DNA of 64,000 bases from an uncultured Poribacteria bacterium. Its GTDB lineage: Bacteria > Poribacteria > WGA-4E > WGA-3G. The stretch lies in assembly GCA_951812525.1 (NCBI GenBank), contig OX638316.1:434001-498000 (forward strand), written 5' to 3'. Made by a program: the position numbers and the translations under genes. Shown one piece after another: positions 16,186-24,084 of the stretch (the first letter of the stretch is position 1; each line of letters opens with the position of its first letter). The notes beneath the pieces were generated by a model, which saw only the letters and a list, made by a program, of their open reading frames with translations, ran no database searches and was not told the DNA's origin.

Positions 16186-16938
16186 ATGCACACCTTCTAT
16201 GCACCACCCTCCCAGATTGATGCTGATACCGCTACAATTACCGACGCAGAGCAGCACCACCTCCGCAATGTTCTCCGCATAACGCCCGGCGAGATTATCC
16301 GAATTATTGATGGGCGCGGTAACGTCTACACCGCAGAGATCATTGATGCACTCACAAACCGATCTGCAAGCAAAGCCCGAATTCGCACCCACGAATTTCA
16401 CGCCCACCCTTCACCAACACTCACCCTGTTTCAAGGACTCCCTAAAAACGACAAGATGGCGTTAATTCTCCAAAAGACTACAGAACTTGGCGTTACACGG
16501 ATTGTCCCTCTGCATTCGGAACACGCCTTACAAAAACCGAGTCAAAACCGATACGAACGTTGGCACCGCGTTGTTATCTCTGCTACCAAACAGTGTAAAC
16601 GCGCTTGGTTACCTGAGTTATGTCAGGCACAGCAATTTGACGATGCTTTGGCGCAACTCGAACAGTTTTCGCTCTGTCTTCTCCTCAGTCCAGACACTGA
16701 AGGAACATTTATTTCCCCTCATAGAGAAACACAGCACATTAAAGCAGTTTTGCGAGAAACACCCGACCCAACTGCCATCGCGCTTTTTGTCGGACCTGAA
16801 GGCGGATTTTCCGATCAAGAAACTACTGCAGCAATTCAAAGCGGATGCATCCCGGTAACACTTAGCACAAACATCTTGCGAACAGAAACCGCAGCCATTG
16901 TCGCTGTTGCTGTTGCCGCCTATGAATATCAACTATAG
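16186..16938 (+). CDS. rsmE: 16S rRNA (uracil-1498-N3)-methyltransferase
   Basis: 250 residues. An N-terminal PUA-like RNA-binding domain (EQHHLRNVLRITPGE...DGRG) precedes a SPOUT methyltransferase domain with the knot motifs LQKTTELGVTRIVPLHSEHA (about 101-120), FVGPEGGFSDQE (about 204-215) and LSTNILRTETAAIVAVA. It methylates U1498 at the ribosomal decoding region. It lies 43 bp after rpe. In many bacteria rsmE adjoins prmA, which is not seen here. Confidence 0.93.
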   Translation: MHTFYAPPSQIDADTATITDAEQHHLRNVLRITPGEIIRIIDGRGNVYTAEIIDALTNRSASKARIRTHEFHAHPSPTLTLFQGLPKNDKMALILQKTTELGVTRIVPLHSEHALQKPSQNRYERWHRVVISATKQCKRAWLPELCQAQQFDDALAQLEQFSLCLLLSPDTEGTFISPHRETQHIKAVLRETPDPTAIALFVGPEGGFSDQETTAAIQSGCIPVTLSTNILRTETAAIVAVAVAAYEYQL

Positions 16939-16939
16939 T

Positions 16940-16955
16940 GTGAGTTCGATAAAAA
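16940..16955 (+). repeat. Solitary IS982-end relic
   Basis: GTGAGTTCGATAAAAA is identical over 16 bp to the terminal inverted repeat of the IS at 33274-34279 (33276-33291). No transposase or second end adjoins it, so it looks like a solo end, a scar or a MITE remnant. Confidence 0.5.
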
Positions 16956-17019
16956 TGACTTGTACCCCAAACTTGCCTTGTAGTGAGAGTTTGCGATACC
17001 CATGAGTTCACTTAGCGCG

Positions 17020-17040
17020 GCACAAACTAACAGTTTGTGC
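17020..17040. repeat. 9-bp palindrome GCACAAACT/AGTTTGTGC
   Basis: A perfect inverted repeat with loop AAC in the rsmE-M20 gap. It resembles extragenic REP-type hairpins and could act as a terminator-like barrier, though no T-run follows. Confidence 0.5.
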
Positions 17041-17054
17041 TACAATACATCAAC

Positions 17055-17081
17055 CGACAACTGGTAACTGATAACCACTAA
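17055..17081. repeat. Heptanucleotide short tandem repeat, locus C
   Basis: Units CGACAAC, TGGTAAC, TGATAAC, CACTAA, immediately upstream of the promoter at 17090. Confidence 0.6.
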
Positions 17082-17089
17082 AGAAATCC

Positions 17090-17118
17090 TTGACAAACTT
17101 CTCCACTTTTTGTAAAAT
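17090..17118 (+). promoter_or_regulatory. Sigma70-type promoter directing a probable leaderless mRNA
   Basis: TTGACA (17090-17095), 17 bp, TAAAAT (17113-17118). Only 8 nt separate the -10 element from ATG 17127, so transcription should begin at or within 2 nt of the start codon. No ribosome-binding site is present. Confidence 0.6.
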
Positions 17119-17126
17119 CCCTAACC

Positions 17127-18251
17127 ATGGATGCAAAAGAATTAACCCAAACTCTCATTGGATACAATACAGTAAGCCCCCGCAGCAACGTTGAAGTCAT
17201 GGAGTTTCTCACTGAGACGTTAGAATCCATTGACTGCGAAGTAGAACAGGTTGAATACAGGGATCCGGCGGGCGTGCTAAAAGTAAACTTGATAGGACGC
17301 AAAGGACGCAATACAGACAAACGCGGGCTGGCACTGCTTGGACACATAGATACCGTTCCTGCTATTGGTTGGTCAATGAATCCGTTTGAGGCACGGATCG
17401 CTGACGGAAAGATGTACGGGAGAGGTAGCTGCGATATGAAAGGCAGCGTCGCCTGTATGATTGAGGTTGCTTCGCGTTACGCAGACTCTGAATTAAACGC
17501 ACCGCTCTATGTAGTCATCACCGCTGATGAAGAGGTGGGTTACTTCGGGGCAAGCGCAGTTGTAGAAAAATCGCAGATGTTCAAGAAACATGGCTTTCCG
17601 CAATACGGTGTCGTCGGCGAACCTACAGAACTGCACGCTGTATATGCCCACAAAGGTGCCGTCCGATTTACCGTTACTGCGCACGGACGCGCAGCGCATA
17701 GCAGCACAGGCGAAGGCGATAATGCAAACCTCAAACTAATCCCATTTCTCGCAGAAATGCGCGAGATTTATCAGGAACTGACATCGGACACCCAGTACTA
17801 CAACGCTGAATTTACACCGCCCTTTACTGATTGGAATATTACGATCAGCGACGGTGAGTGTGCAGCAAATATCACTTCACCACTGAGCGTCTGCAGTATT
17901 AACTACCGTCCAATGCCAGGAGATGATGCACAGGTATGGATAGACCGCGCACGTGAATCGGCTGAAAGACATGAGTTAATATTCGACCTGTACATCAACG
18001 CGCCTCCGGTTCGCACATCCCCAGACGCAGAGATCATCCAAACCGCACTCAAGATTACGGGAGAAACCACTCCCCAAACCGTTGCCTACAGTACTGATGC
18101 TACTGTCTTCGCTCAGCACATGGAGACCGTCATCATCGGACCAGGTAGTATTCGGCAAGCACACACCGTCGATGAATGGATGGCATTAGATCAGTTCCCA
18201 CAAGGTGCTTCGATTTTCAACCAATTCGTGGAACGGCTTTGCGTTGGCTAA
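17127..18251 (+). CDS. M20-family metallopeptidase (ArgE/DapE/ACY1-like)
   Basis: 374 residues. Metal-binding motifs are LGHIDTVPA (His and Asp, about 71-79), GRGSCDMKGSVA (about 97-108), TADEEVGYFGA (catalytic Glu pair, about 132-142) and VGEPTELHAVYAHKG. A dimerisation insert spans about 180-290, and the last ligand His is in RQAHTVDEW. It is a zinc deacetylase or desuccinylase/peptidase; the sequence does not fix whether the substrate is N-acetylornithine, succinyl-DAP or another acyl amino acid. Transcription appears leaderless from the promoter at 17090. Confidence 0.85.
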   Translation: MDAKELTQTLIGYNTVSPRSNVEVMEFLTETLESIDCEVEQVEYRDPAGVLKVNLIGRKGRNTDKRGLALLGHIDTVPAIGWSMNPFEARIADGKMYGRGSCDMKGSVACMIEVASRYADSELNAPLYVVITADEEVGYFGASAVVEKSQMFKKHGFPQYGVVGEPTELHAVYAHKGAVRFTVTAHGRAAHSSTGEGDNANLKLIPFLAEMREIYQELTSDTQYYNAEFTPPFTDWNITISDGECAANITSPLSVCSINYRPMPGDDAQVWIDRARESAERHELIFDLYINAPPVRTSPDAEIIQTALKITGETTPQTVAYSTDATVFAQHMETVIIGPGSIRQAHTVDEWMALDQFPQGASIFNQFVERLCVG

Positions 18252-18273
18252 ACACACTGAGTAGATAAATAAA

Positions 18274-18317
18274 TGGCACTCAACCCTTCCTATATGTAGG
18301 CTTGGTATAGAGTGCCA
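18274..18317. terminator. Structured inverted repeat between convergent genes
   Basis: TGGCACTC (18274-18281) pairs with GAGTGCCA (18310-18317). Inside, ACC pairs with GGT and CCTA/TAGG closes a TATG loop. It lies between the M20 gene and the convergent moaE, so it may be a bidirectional terminator. Confidence 0.5.
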
Positions 18318-18354
18318 CTTGCAGACTTCTTATATTATTAGGAAGTTAGCCAAT

Positions 18355-18807
18355 CTATTGAGGGGTTTTACGCATATCAGGGGCATCGAAAAAGACAGCA
18401 TCCGGTTTCACCCACTCCGCTTCACCATCTGCCCACACTTCCCGTTTCCAGATAGGAACAATCTGTTTGAGGCGATCCATTGCATATTTGCATGCTTCAA
18501 ACGCGTCTTTGCGATGTGGTGAAGCGACCGCTACAGCCACACTTACCTCTCCGATCTCCAGTTTCCCAACGCGATGAATCATTGCAACGCGATCAAGTCC
18601 CCATTTCTCCGAGACCTCTTGTGCGATCTCTGCCATTTTCTTCTCTGCCATCGGAGGGTACGACTCATATTCAAGGTGTTTCACCTGCCTGCCATCGGTG
18701 TTATTCCGAACCGTACCAAAGAATAACACGACTGCCCCAGCATCTGGTCCCTCTACCGCTTCACGCACCTCTGCACCCGTAATAACTTCGGTGGTTATTT
18801 TAAACAT
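18355..18807 (-). CDS. moaE: Molybdopterin synthase catalytic subunit
   Basis: 150 residues. Family motifs are GAVVLFFGTVRNNTDGRQVKHLEYESY (about 25-51), WGLDRVAMIHRVGKLEIGEVSVAVAVASPHRKDAFEAC (about 69-106) and the catalytic-lysine segment PIWKREVW (about 117-124). With thiocarboxylated MoaD it converts cPMP to molybdopterin. The start overlaps the moaD stop by 8 bp. Its ribosome site GGAGGA is also the pair of moaD Gly-Gly codons, so the genes are tightly coupled. It supplies cofactor for the Mo enzyme at 24820-28659. Confidence 0.95.
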   Translation of the reverse strand: MFKITTEVITGAEVREAVEGPDAGAVVLFFGTVRNNTDGRQVKHLEYESYPPMAEKKMAEIAQEVSEKWGLDRVAMIHRVGKLEIGEVSVAVAVASPHRKDAFEACKYAMDRLKQIVPIWKREVWADGEAEWVKPDAVFFDAPDMRKTPQ

Positions 18808-19054
18808 CGCATCCTCCCGTCACAGGTGGAATCAGGGCGACCTCATCTCCCTCAGTGAGTTCGGTATTTTCGGTAGCGTATTCCCAATTGACGGCCATTT
18901 GCATCACTTCATAAAACTCAGCGATTTCGGGCCATTCTTCCTCAAGACGTTGTAAAATTGTTCTGACAGTGGCACCGTCTGGCAGGTCCATCTCTTCTTC
19001 AGATCTATCTAACATTTCGTGACATACGGCAAAGTATTTAACTGTGACATTCAT
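18800..19054 (-). CDS. moaD: Molybdopterin synthase sulfur-carrier subunit with residues beyond Gly-Gly
   Basis: 84 residues with a beta-grasp fold: MNVTVKYFAVCHEM, then LPDGATVRTILQRLEEEWPE, and the conserved end VALIPPVTGG at 72-81. Normal MoaD ends in Gly-Gly, which MoeB adenylates; here Cys-Asp-Val follows. The extension exists because the frame continues over the moaE ribosome site and start. Either a protease trims it, as QbsD does for QbsE (Gly-Gly-Cys-Phe), or the protein uses another activation route. Its promoter is at 19110-19138 on the minus strand. Confidence 0.9.
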   Translation of the reverse strand: MNVTVKYFAVCHEMLDRSEEEMDLPDGATVRTILQRLEEEWPEIAEFYEVMQMAVNWEYATENTELTEGDEVALIPPVTGGCDV

Positions 19055-19109
19055 AAGAATTCCTTTGCAACAGAATTGTGGAGGTTAACAACAGTCAGTT
19101 ACACTATAA

Positions 19110-19138
19110 AGTATAGCACAAAATCGGTTATGAGGCAA
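19110..19138 (-). promoter_or_regulatory. Sigma70-type promoter for moaD-moaE
   Basis: On the minus strand TTGCCT (19138-19133), 17 bp, TATACT (19115-19110), about 55 nt before the moaD start. Confidence 0.55.
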
Positions 19139-19209
19139 CTTCTTAGGTAACCCTGCCAAATCCATTCAGTCCTCCTGTAGGAACAAACTCGCAACCATGC
19201 GACGCTTCC

Positions 19210-19230
19210 GGTCAACTGATAACTACTAAC
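19210..19230. repeat. Heptanucleotide short tandem repeat, locus D
   Basis: Units GGTCAAC, TGATAAC, TACTAAC, preceded by GCGACGCTT (19199-19207), the same anchor that precedes locus E at 42660. Confidence 0.55.
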
Positions 19231-19284
19231 TTTATCATTAATTGTCTCCATTACCATAAACCTTCAGCAAAATCTAAAATTATG

Positions 19285-19313
19285 TTGATATTTATTGGAA
19301 ATTCTGATACAAT
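19285..19313 (+). promoter_or_regulatory. Sigma70-type promoter of the 19369 lipoprotein gene
   Basis: TTGATA (19285-19290), 17 bp, TACAAT (19308-19313), about 50 nt before the chosen ATG. This is a reason to reject a longer frame that would start inside the promoter at 19282. Confidence 0.6.
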
Positions 19314-19368
19314 AAAGAAACGGTGTGAATGTGGTTCACCTATTTTGGACTTAACGCAGGAGGTAAAC

Positions 19369-19980
19369 ATGAAACCGAAAGCGATCTGTTATTTCATCAT
19401 CATGCTGCTTGTCACCGGCATGGTCGCCTGTGGTGGAGACGACACGGAGCCCGAATCAACCGAAACGGAGACGCCAGCCACGACAGCATCCCAACCAGCA
19501 GAAGAAACACCAACCCTGGGAAGAGATATTGATTTTGCTGCTGAGGAACAAGCGATTCGTGATCTTTATGCGGTATACGCTACCGCCCATGGCGACCAGG
19601 ACGAGGATATGCTCACAGAAGTTTGGCTCTCAGGCGAAAGCAAAGACATTTTCACTGCTTGGACTTTTTGGGCTGGCACCTTTGAAAAAAATGAAGGAGC
19701 AAAAGCAGTATCGAAAGCATGGGCAGGAATTTTCCGACTCCGCGGCGGGGATATGGCAGTTGATATTACCTATATTGCCATTGATAGTAAAGGCAAAGAA
19801 GCCGTTTTGCGAGGCGCGTATAGCTGGGGCAATCAGGGAGGAGATCTAATTTCCGCACTCAAAAAGGACGGTAATGACTGGAAAATTCGTGCTATTGATT
19901 ATACCAACGGCAACTTTGGGAAACAGGTTAAAGACCTAATCGATCCTGCCCATACCTTCGGAGAAATCGAAGAAGAATAG
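19369..19980 (+). CDS. Probable lipoprotein with NTF2-like (SnoaL/DUF4440) domain
   Basis: 203 residues from ATG at 19369, which follows GGAGG by 6 nt. A signal peptide with a likely lipobox (GMVAC, Cys about 20) leads into a Gly/Asp- and Thr/Glu-rich linker (about 21-55). The NTF2-like domain is about residues 59-190 (EEQAIRDLYAVYATAHGDQDEDMLTEVW, then late strands KEAVLRGAYSWG and WKIRAIDY). Such domains bind small hydrophobic ligands or act as enzymes; no catalytic residues can be assigned. It lies 26 bp before folB, though a functional link is not evident. Confidence 0.75.
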   Translation: MKPKAICYFIIMLLVTGMVACGGDDTEPESTETETPATTASQPAEETPTLGRDIDFAAEEQAIRDLYAVYATAHGDQDEDMLTEVWLSGESKDIFTAWTFWAGTFEKNEGAKAVSKAWAGIFRLRGGDMAVDITYIAIDSKGKEAVLRGAYSWGNQGGDLISALKKDGNDWKIRAIDYTNGNFGKQVKDLIDPAHTFGEIEEE

Positions 19981-20006
19981 AATTAATAGCAAGTTTCACT
20001 AAAATA

Positions 20007-20366
20007 ATGGACAAGCTCATCCTCAAAGGCATCCGATTTCATGGCCACCACGGTGTTCCCGAAGCGGAACGTCAGGTTGGTGGCCATTATGAAATTGATG
20101 CAACCTTGGGCTGTAATCTCGCAAACTCCGGCAGGACCGACACACTTACAGATACAATCGACTATTCTGATGCTGTTACACGTATCGTTGAGATTGGCAC
20201 ACAGCAATCCTTCCAACTCATCGAGGCACTTGCTGAAAAAATCGCAACAGTGATCCTAACTGAATTTGCAGTTGAAGAGGTCCATCTCATCGTTAAGAAG
20301 CTGCACCCACCGATTAAACAACCTATTGACTATTTTGCCGTTGAGATTTTTCGTCGCAATGTATAG
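20007..20366 (+). CDS. folB: Dihydroneopterin aldolase
   Basis: 119 residues, standard FolB length. Motifs are MDKLILKGIRFHGHHGVPEAERQVGGHYEIDATLG (substrate pocket with the conserved GxHGV and Glu), DTIDYSDAV, LIEALAEKIA and the catalytic-lysine region VKKLHPPI. It makes 6-hydroxymethyl-dihydropterin in folate synthesis. The last 8 bp overlap the start of the next gene. folK/folP are not adjacent. Confidence 0.93.
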   Translation: MDKLILKGIRFHGHHGVPEAERQVGGHYEIDATLGCNLANSGRTDTLTDTIDYSDAVTRIVEIGTQQSFQLIEALAEKIATVILTEFAVEEVHLIVKKLHPPIKQPIDYFAVEIFRRNV

Positions 20367-21552
20367 ATTCTCTGCCATCAGCTGTCTCCTCCTGATAACA
20401 ACCACCTTTACACAAGCCGGTGGTATCAAAGAAGTATTATTTCCGGACGCGACACCTGGTATCCAAATCTATCGTTACAATTGGGATGTCGAAACATGTG
20501 TGCTTTACGTCGCTGAGATGTCTCGGCATGAACCGACACTGCACTTTGAGGTGGCACTCGCAAACGCGCAAGTTCTCGGTAAAGAGACCGTACGTGCCAT
20601 GGCAAACCGTCGCACCCAACGTGGAGATCGGCGCGTCCTCGTCGCAGTCAATGGTGGCTTTGGGGTCCTCGGTGATATGCGCGGTTACGGTGGCGTATTA
20701 GAGAACCTGCACATCCAAGACGGCGAATTGATCACACAACCCACTGATACCGAGGCGTGTTTCGGTGTAACCGAATCCGGCGAATTCTTGAGTTCTCCGG
20801 TTGAAATGAAAGCCAGCATCCAAATAGGAACGCATACATTGTCCGTCGGATGTATCAATCAGCGTAGGCTTGACGGGTGTCAGGTAACACTTTATACACC
20901 GCGTCTTGGCGAATCGACACGCACGAACCGTCGCCGCGGTAGAGAGGTACTAATCAGTGGACTCTCACTTCCTTTAACCCCGCAGTACGAACACGCCTAC
21001 CGTGTAGAAGACGTTTCACAGGATGGAAACAACCTTATTCCGAGAGATGGCGCAGTACTCTGGATTAACGCCAGGCTAAAAGACCAAAGCATTTCCGAGT
21101 TCAATGCTGGAGCAAACGGCACGCTCTCACTCTCCCTCTCGCCACCTGAATGGAATCAGGTTCGCCACGCTATAGGCGGACGGCTACGTCTCCTCAAAAA
21201 TGGAAAGATAAACGAGACACTCGAAGAGATGCACAATGCCGAAAAGCGACACACACCCGGCAAACGCTCATCTATGCTAAATCTCAGCCACGAACCCCGA
21301 ACAGCACTCGGTTATAATGCAGATACACTCTTTTTGGTAGTCGCAGACGGACGGCAACCGAAGTATAGCACGGGTCTAACCCTCTACGAACTCGCCAGCA
21401 TTCTCATCGAACTCGGCGCAACGGAAGCGATTAATCTTGATGGCGGCTCCTCCAGCACCTTTGTCGTCAACGATGCCGTTATCAACAAACCCTCTGGGCA
21501 GCAGGAACGAGATGTCTTGAACGCTGTGTTTATTACGATGGATACACAGTAG
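20359..21552 (+). CDS. Secreted phosphodiester glycosidase-domain (NAGPA-like) protein
   Basis: 397 residues from ATG at 20359, which gives a clean signal peptide (MYRFSAISCLLLITTTFTQA); a longer frame would read through folB. The C-terminal part has the NAGPA/DUF2233 signatures TALGYNADTLFLVVADGR (about 315-332), LTLYELASILIELGATEAINLDGGSSSTFVV (about 340-370) and an ERDVLNAVF end. This domain is found in the N-acetylglucosamine-1-phosphodiester glycosidase and in many bacterial envelope enzymes acting on glycans. The upstream half (60-280) is less conserved. Periplasmic or extracellular location is expected. Confidence 0.8.
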   Translation: MYRFSAISCLLLITTTFTQAGGIKEVLFPDATPGIQIYRYNWDVETCVLYVAEMSRHEPTLHFEVALANAQVLGKETVRAMANRRTQRGDRRVLVAVNGGFGVLGDMRGYGGVLENLHIQDGELITQPTDTEACFGVTESGEFLSSPVEMKASIQIGTHTLSVGCINQRRLDGCQVTLYTPRLGESTRTNRRRGREVLISGLSLPLTPQYEHAYRVEDVSQDGNNLIPRDGAVLWINARLKDQSISEFNAGANGTLSLSLSPPEWNQVRHAIGGRLRLLKNGKINETLEEMHNAEKRHTPGKRSSMLNLSHEPRTALGYNADTLFLVVADGRQPKYSTGLTLYELASILIELGATEAINLDGGSSSTFVVNDAVINKPSGQQERDVLNAVFITMDTQ

Positions 21553-21594
21553 GATCGATCTCCCGATCGCGATAAATAACCTCGGAGACTTATC

Positions 21595-22632
21595 TTGAAA
21601 ACCTATTTTAGCGTAGCGCACAGACTTCTAATATTTCTATCACTGCTACTCTACCACATCTTAGCCGCCAACTCAGCAGAGACCCCAAAACTGCTGCAGG
21701 CAGTCCCGCTTTCACAAACAGCGATCCAGTTACAATTTGACGGACAACTGCAAGCAGAAACTGCGGAAAACCTCAACAATTATCAAATTGCCCCCGATGT
21801 CCAACTCGAATACGTCCTACTTGATCAACGACTCAATCGTGTCTTGCTGCTCACTACACCATTGGAAGTAGGAAAAACTTATCACCTCACACCTCCAAAT
21901 TCACAAGCAGACACAGCAATAACACTCCCATCAGAAAACGAAATAACCTTCGGCACAGGCGACGCTGTTACATTCTCTGGAGGTTTACAGGATACGACGC
22001 TCCTTGTGAACAAAGATCGGAAGACCCGAAATAACAACACTGGTGCGGAACCGACCCTTTTATGTGATCCGACAGGCAGTGTCTTTTTCGCCGCTTTTGA
22101 CCTATATGACGCGTTTGAAGACATGGGTATCCGAGAACCGACACAGGTCTTAGAAGCAACAATAAGCCTACATGTACAAAAGTGTGAGTCAGACGCTGTA
22201 CAAAACGTGCTTTTCCGTCGTGTCCTGCTCCCATGGCGAGAGGGGCGAGGCACTTCGGAACGCGCAGAAGACAATGAACTCACCTACAACAGCGCGTTGC
22301 ACCGGAACCTTCCGTGGAATAAGGCACCCGCGCAAGCGATGTTAACCGGAATAGACGGTGATAATGAAAGCGATTACAACGGTTCTGAGGATGTTGCCAA
22401 TCGTATTGACGGGACGTGCGAAATTAGTGGCGCAGGGAAACGTTATACGTTTGAAAGCGACTTGCTCACCAACGCCGTGCGCTTTTGGGTAGCGAACCCT
22501 GATTACAATTACGGGTATCTTTTTGCGTTGCAAGACGGCAGTGCGCCTATCGTTTTCTCTTCAAAAGAGGCAGCTGATGAAAACCTGCGACCAGTCTTAA
22601 CAATTCGGTATCAAACGCAGTCAGGCAAATAA
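21595..22632 (+). CDS. Secreted DNRLRE-domain protein
   Basis: 345 residues from TTG at 21595 with CGGAG upstream. A signal peptide (about 1-28, ILAANSAE) is followed by a fibronectin/Big-like strand-rich part (TPKLLQAVPLSQTAIQLQFDGQL, about 30-125). A C-terminal DNRLRE-like beta-sandwich (about 126-340; SGGLQDTTLLVN, ATISLHVQKCESDAVQNVLFRRVLLPW, RPVLTIRYQ) completes it. DNRLRE modules are carbohydrate-binding-like domains of extracellular proteins. It probably acts with the preceding glycosidase-like protein, 43 bp upstream, on surface glycans; that partnership is inference. Confidence 0.65.
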   Translation: MKTYFSVAHRLLIFLSLLLYHILAANSAETPKLLQAVPLSQTAIQLQFDGQLQAETAENLNNYQIAPDVQLEYVLLDQRLNRVLLLTTPLEVGKTYHLTPPNSQADTAITLPSENEITFGTGDAVTFSGGLQDTTLLVNKDRKTRNNNTGAEPTLLCDPTGSVFFAAFDLYDAFEDMGIREPTQVLEATISLHVQKCESDAVQNVLFRRVLLPWREGRGTSERAEDNELTYNSALHRNLPWNKAPAQAMLTGIDGDNESDYNGSEDVANRIDGTCEISGAGKRYTFESDLLTNAVRFWVANPDYNYGYLFALQDGSAPIVFSSKEAADENLRPVLTIRYQTQSGK

Positions 22633-22689
22633 ACCACGCCGCGCTAAGCAATGTGAAACATACCTATCTATAGAAGCGAGTCGCTAACC

Positions 22690-23976
22690 TCACACATACC
22701 TCCGCAAATGCTCCAAAGTCCGCTCCACCGCGCCCAGATTTTCCTCAATCAATTGCTTCCCGATGCTGCCTGCTGTTGTCCGCGCTGCATCATCTTTCAG
22801 CCACGTTACGACTGCACCCGCTAACTGTTGCGGAGTATGAACCAATTTCGCTGCACCTCGATTTACGAGAAGTGATGCCTCATACGCATTCTGGATAGTG
22901 GGACCAAAAATAACAGGTTTTGCCATTGCGGCGGGTTCCATCACGTTATGAACACTCCCACGAAAACTCCCACCAACAAACGCTACATCTGCCATCCCAT
23001 ATAACTTCGCAAGAATCCCCATTCTGTCAACGATACAGACATCCACTTCCGATAAATCTGCATCAGGTGTAAGTTCAGAAAAGCAGACGTGTGCCAATCT
23101 TTCCCGCTCCAGATGTCCACGAATTTCCTTTATCCGTTCAGGTGTTGGCTCGTGTGGAACTAAGATTAGGTGTGGGGAATCTTCGGGTATATTTTGGCGT
23201 AAAAGCTGGTAAGCAGGCAACAATATTTTTTCATCCTCTGTGTATGTACTACCAGCGATGAAGATAGGACGTTTTAGACTTTTCTGTCCGTGGAAAAATT
23301 CAGGATCAGGTTCAACAGCAGTCGCCCGTCGGTAAACCTGCTCGTAGCGAGTATCACCAGTGACAACGATCTCATGTGTTGGTGAGCAGAGTTCTTTAAA
23401 GCGTGCGGCGTCCGCTTCTGAAATGGCACAATGCACTCGGATCTGTCGATGTACACTCCGAAAAAACGGCTTGGCAAAGCGAGACAGTCGTTTCGATTCG
23501 GCGTGGAGTGTCCCTGCAACCACGATAATAGGAACGTCATGCTTGGAGGCACTCCAAACGAGGTTGGGCCAAATATCGAATTTTGAAAAAACTATTAACG
23601 TAGGTTCAATAAGTTGTATCAAACGTTCGGCGTTCCGCGGTGTATCAAGCGGGAGATAAGCAGTAGCGTCAGCGTAGCGATAGGATCTTGCATTCGGCGC
23701 AACGGAGGGTGAAAAAAAGGTCAGAACAATCCGGGTCTCTTCATAAACGGCTTCGATGAGCGGCTTCGCCTGTTCAAATTCGCCGACGGAGGTAAAGTGA
23801 AACCATACTGTCTTTTCTAAATTTCGCGCTGTCTGGAGCTGTTTCGTGAGTTCGGCAAATACGCCTTTACGTCCTTTGATGCCTTCCCGAATTTTAGGAT
23901 TGCAACACCCGGCACTGTGAAAGCCGACGAACATTGTGGGAATAACAAGCGTGTTATAGACAAATTGCCAGAACAT
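22690..23976 (-). CDS. waaA: 3-deoxy-D-manno-octulosonic acid (Kdo) transferase
   Basis: 428 residues, normal for WaaA/KdtA. An N-terminal membrane anchor is followed by the glycosyltransferase N-domain with VWFHFTSVGEFEQAKPLIE (family WxHxaSvGE), and LPLDTPRNAERLIQLIEPTLIVFSKFDIWPNL (family D.WPN). The C-lobe has FIAGSTYTEDEKILLPAY, LVPHEPTPERI, FVGGSFRGSVHNVMEPAAMAKPVIFGP. It adds Kdo to lipid A at the inner membrane, showing that the host makes LPS-type lipid. The family motif usually reads E.WPN; here it is D.WPN. Confidence 0.93.
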   Translation of the reverse strand: MFWQFVYNTLVIPTMFVGFHSAGCCNPKIREGIKGRKGVFAELTKQLQTARNLEKTVWFHFTSVGEFEQAKPLIEAVYEETRIVLTFFSPSVAPNARSYRYADATAYLPLDTPRNAERLIQLIEPTLIVFSKFDIWPNLVWSASKHDVPIIVVAGTLHAESKRLSRFAKPFFRSVHRQIRVHCAISEADAARFKELCSPTHEIVVTGDTRYEQVYRRATAVEPDPEFFHGQKSLKRPIFIAGSTYTEDEKILLPAYQLLRQNIPEDSPHLILVPHEPTPERIKEIRGHLERERLAHVCFSELTPDADLSEVDVCIVDRMGILAKLYGMADVAFVGGSFRGSVHNVMEPAAMAKPVIFGPTIQNAYEASLLVNRGAAKLVHTPQQLAGAVVTWLKDDAARTTAGSIGKQLIEENLGAVERTLEHLRRYV

Positions 23977-24028
23977 AGCGAACCTTAAAAAGACAAAAAG
24001 ATAGGAAGAGTGGAAAAGAAAATTTCAT

Positions 24029-24058
24029 TCTTCCAGTCTTCCAATCTTCCATTTCCCA
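24029..24058. repeat. 8-bp tandem repeat (TCTTCCA-type)
   Basis: Three consecutive octamers (TTCTTCCA, GTCTTCCA, ATCTTCCA) with a degenerate fourth lie between waaA and trxA. A related pair (TTCTTCCA, CCCTTCCA) lies at 42607-42622. Confidence 0.45.
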
Positions 24059-24084
24059 GAGGTATAATTAGGGGGTATTGGCGC

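Noticed and set aside
24029-24058. Possible CRISPR-like array at the TCTTCCA octamers
   Set aside because: Units are 8 bp without spacers and no cas genes occur in the window.
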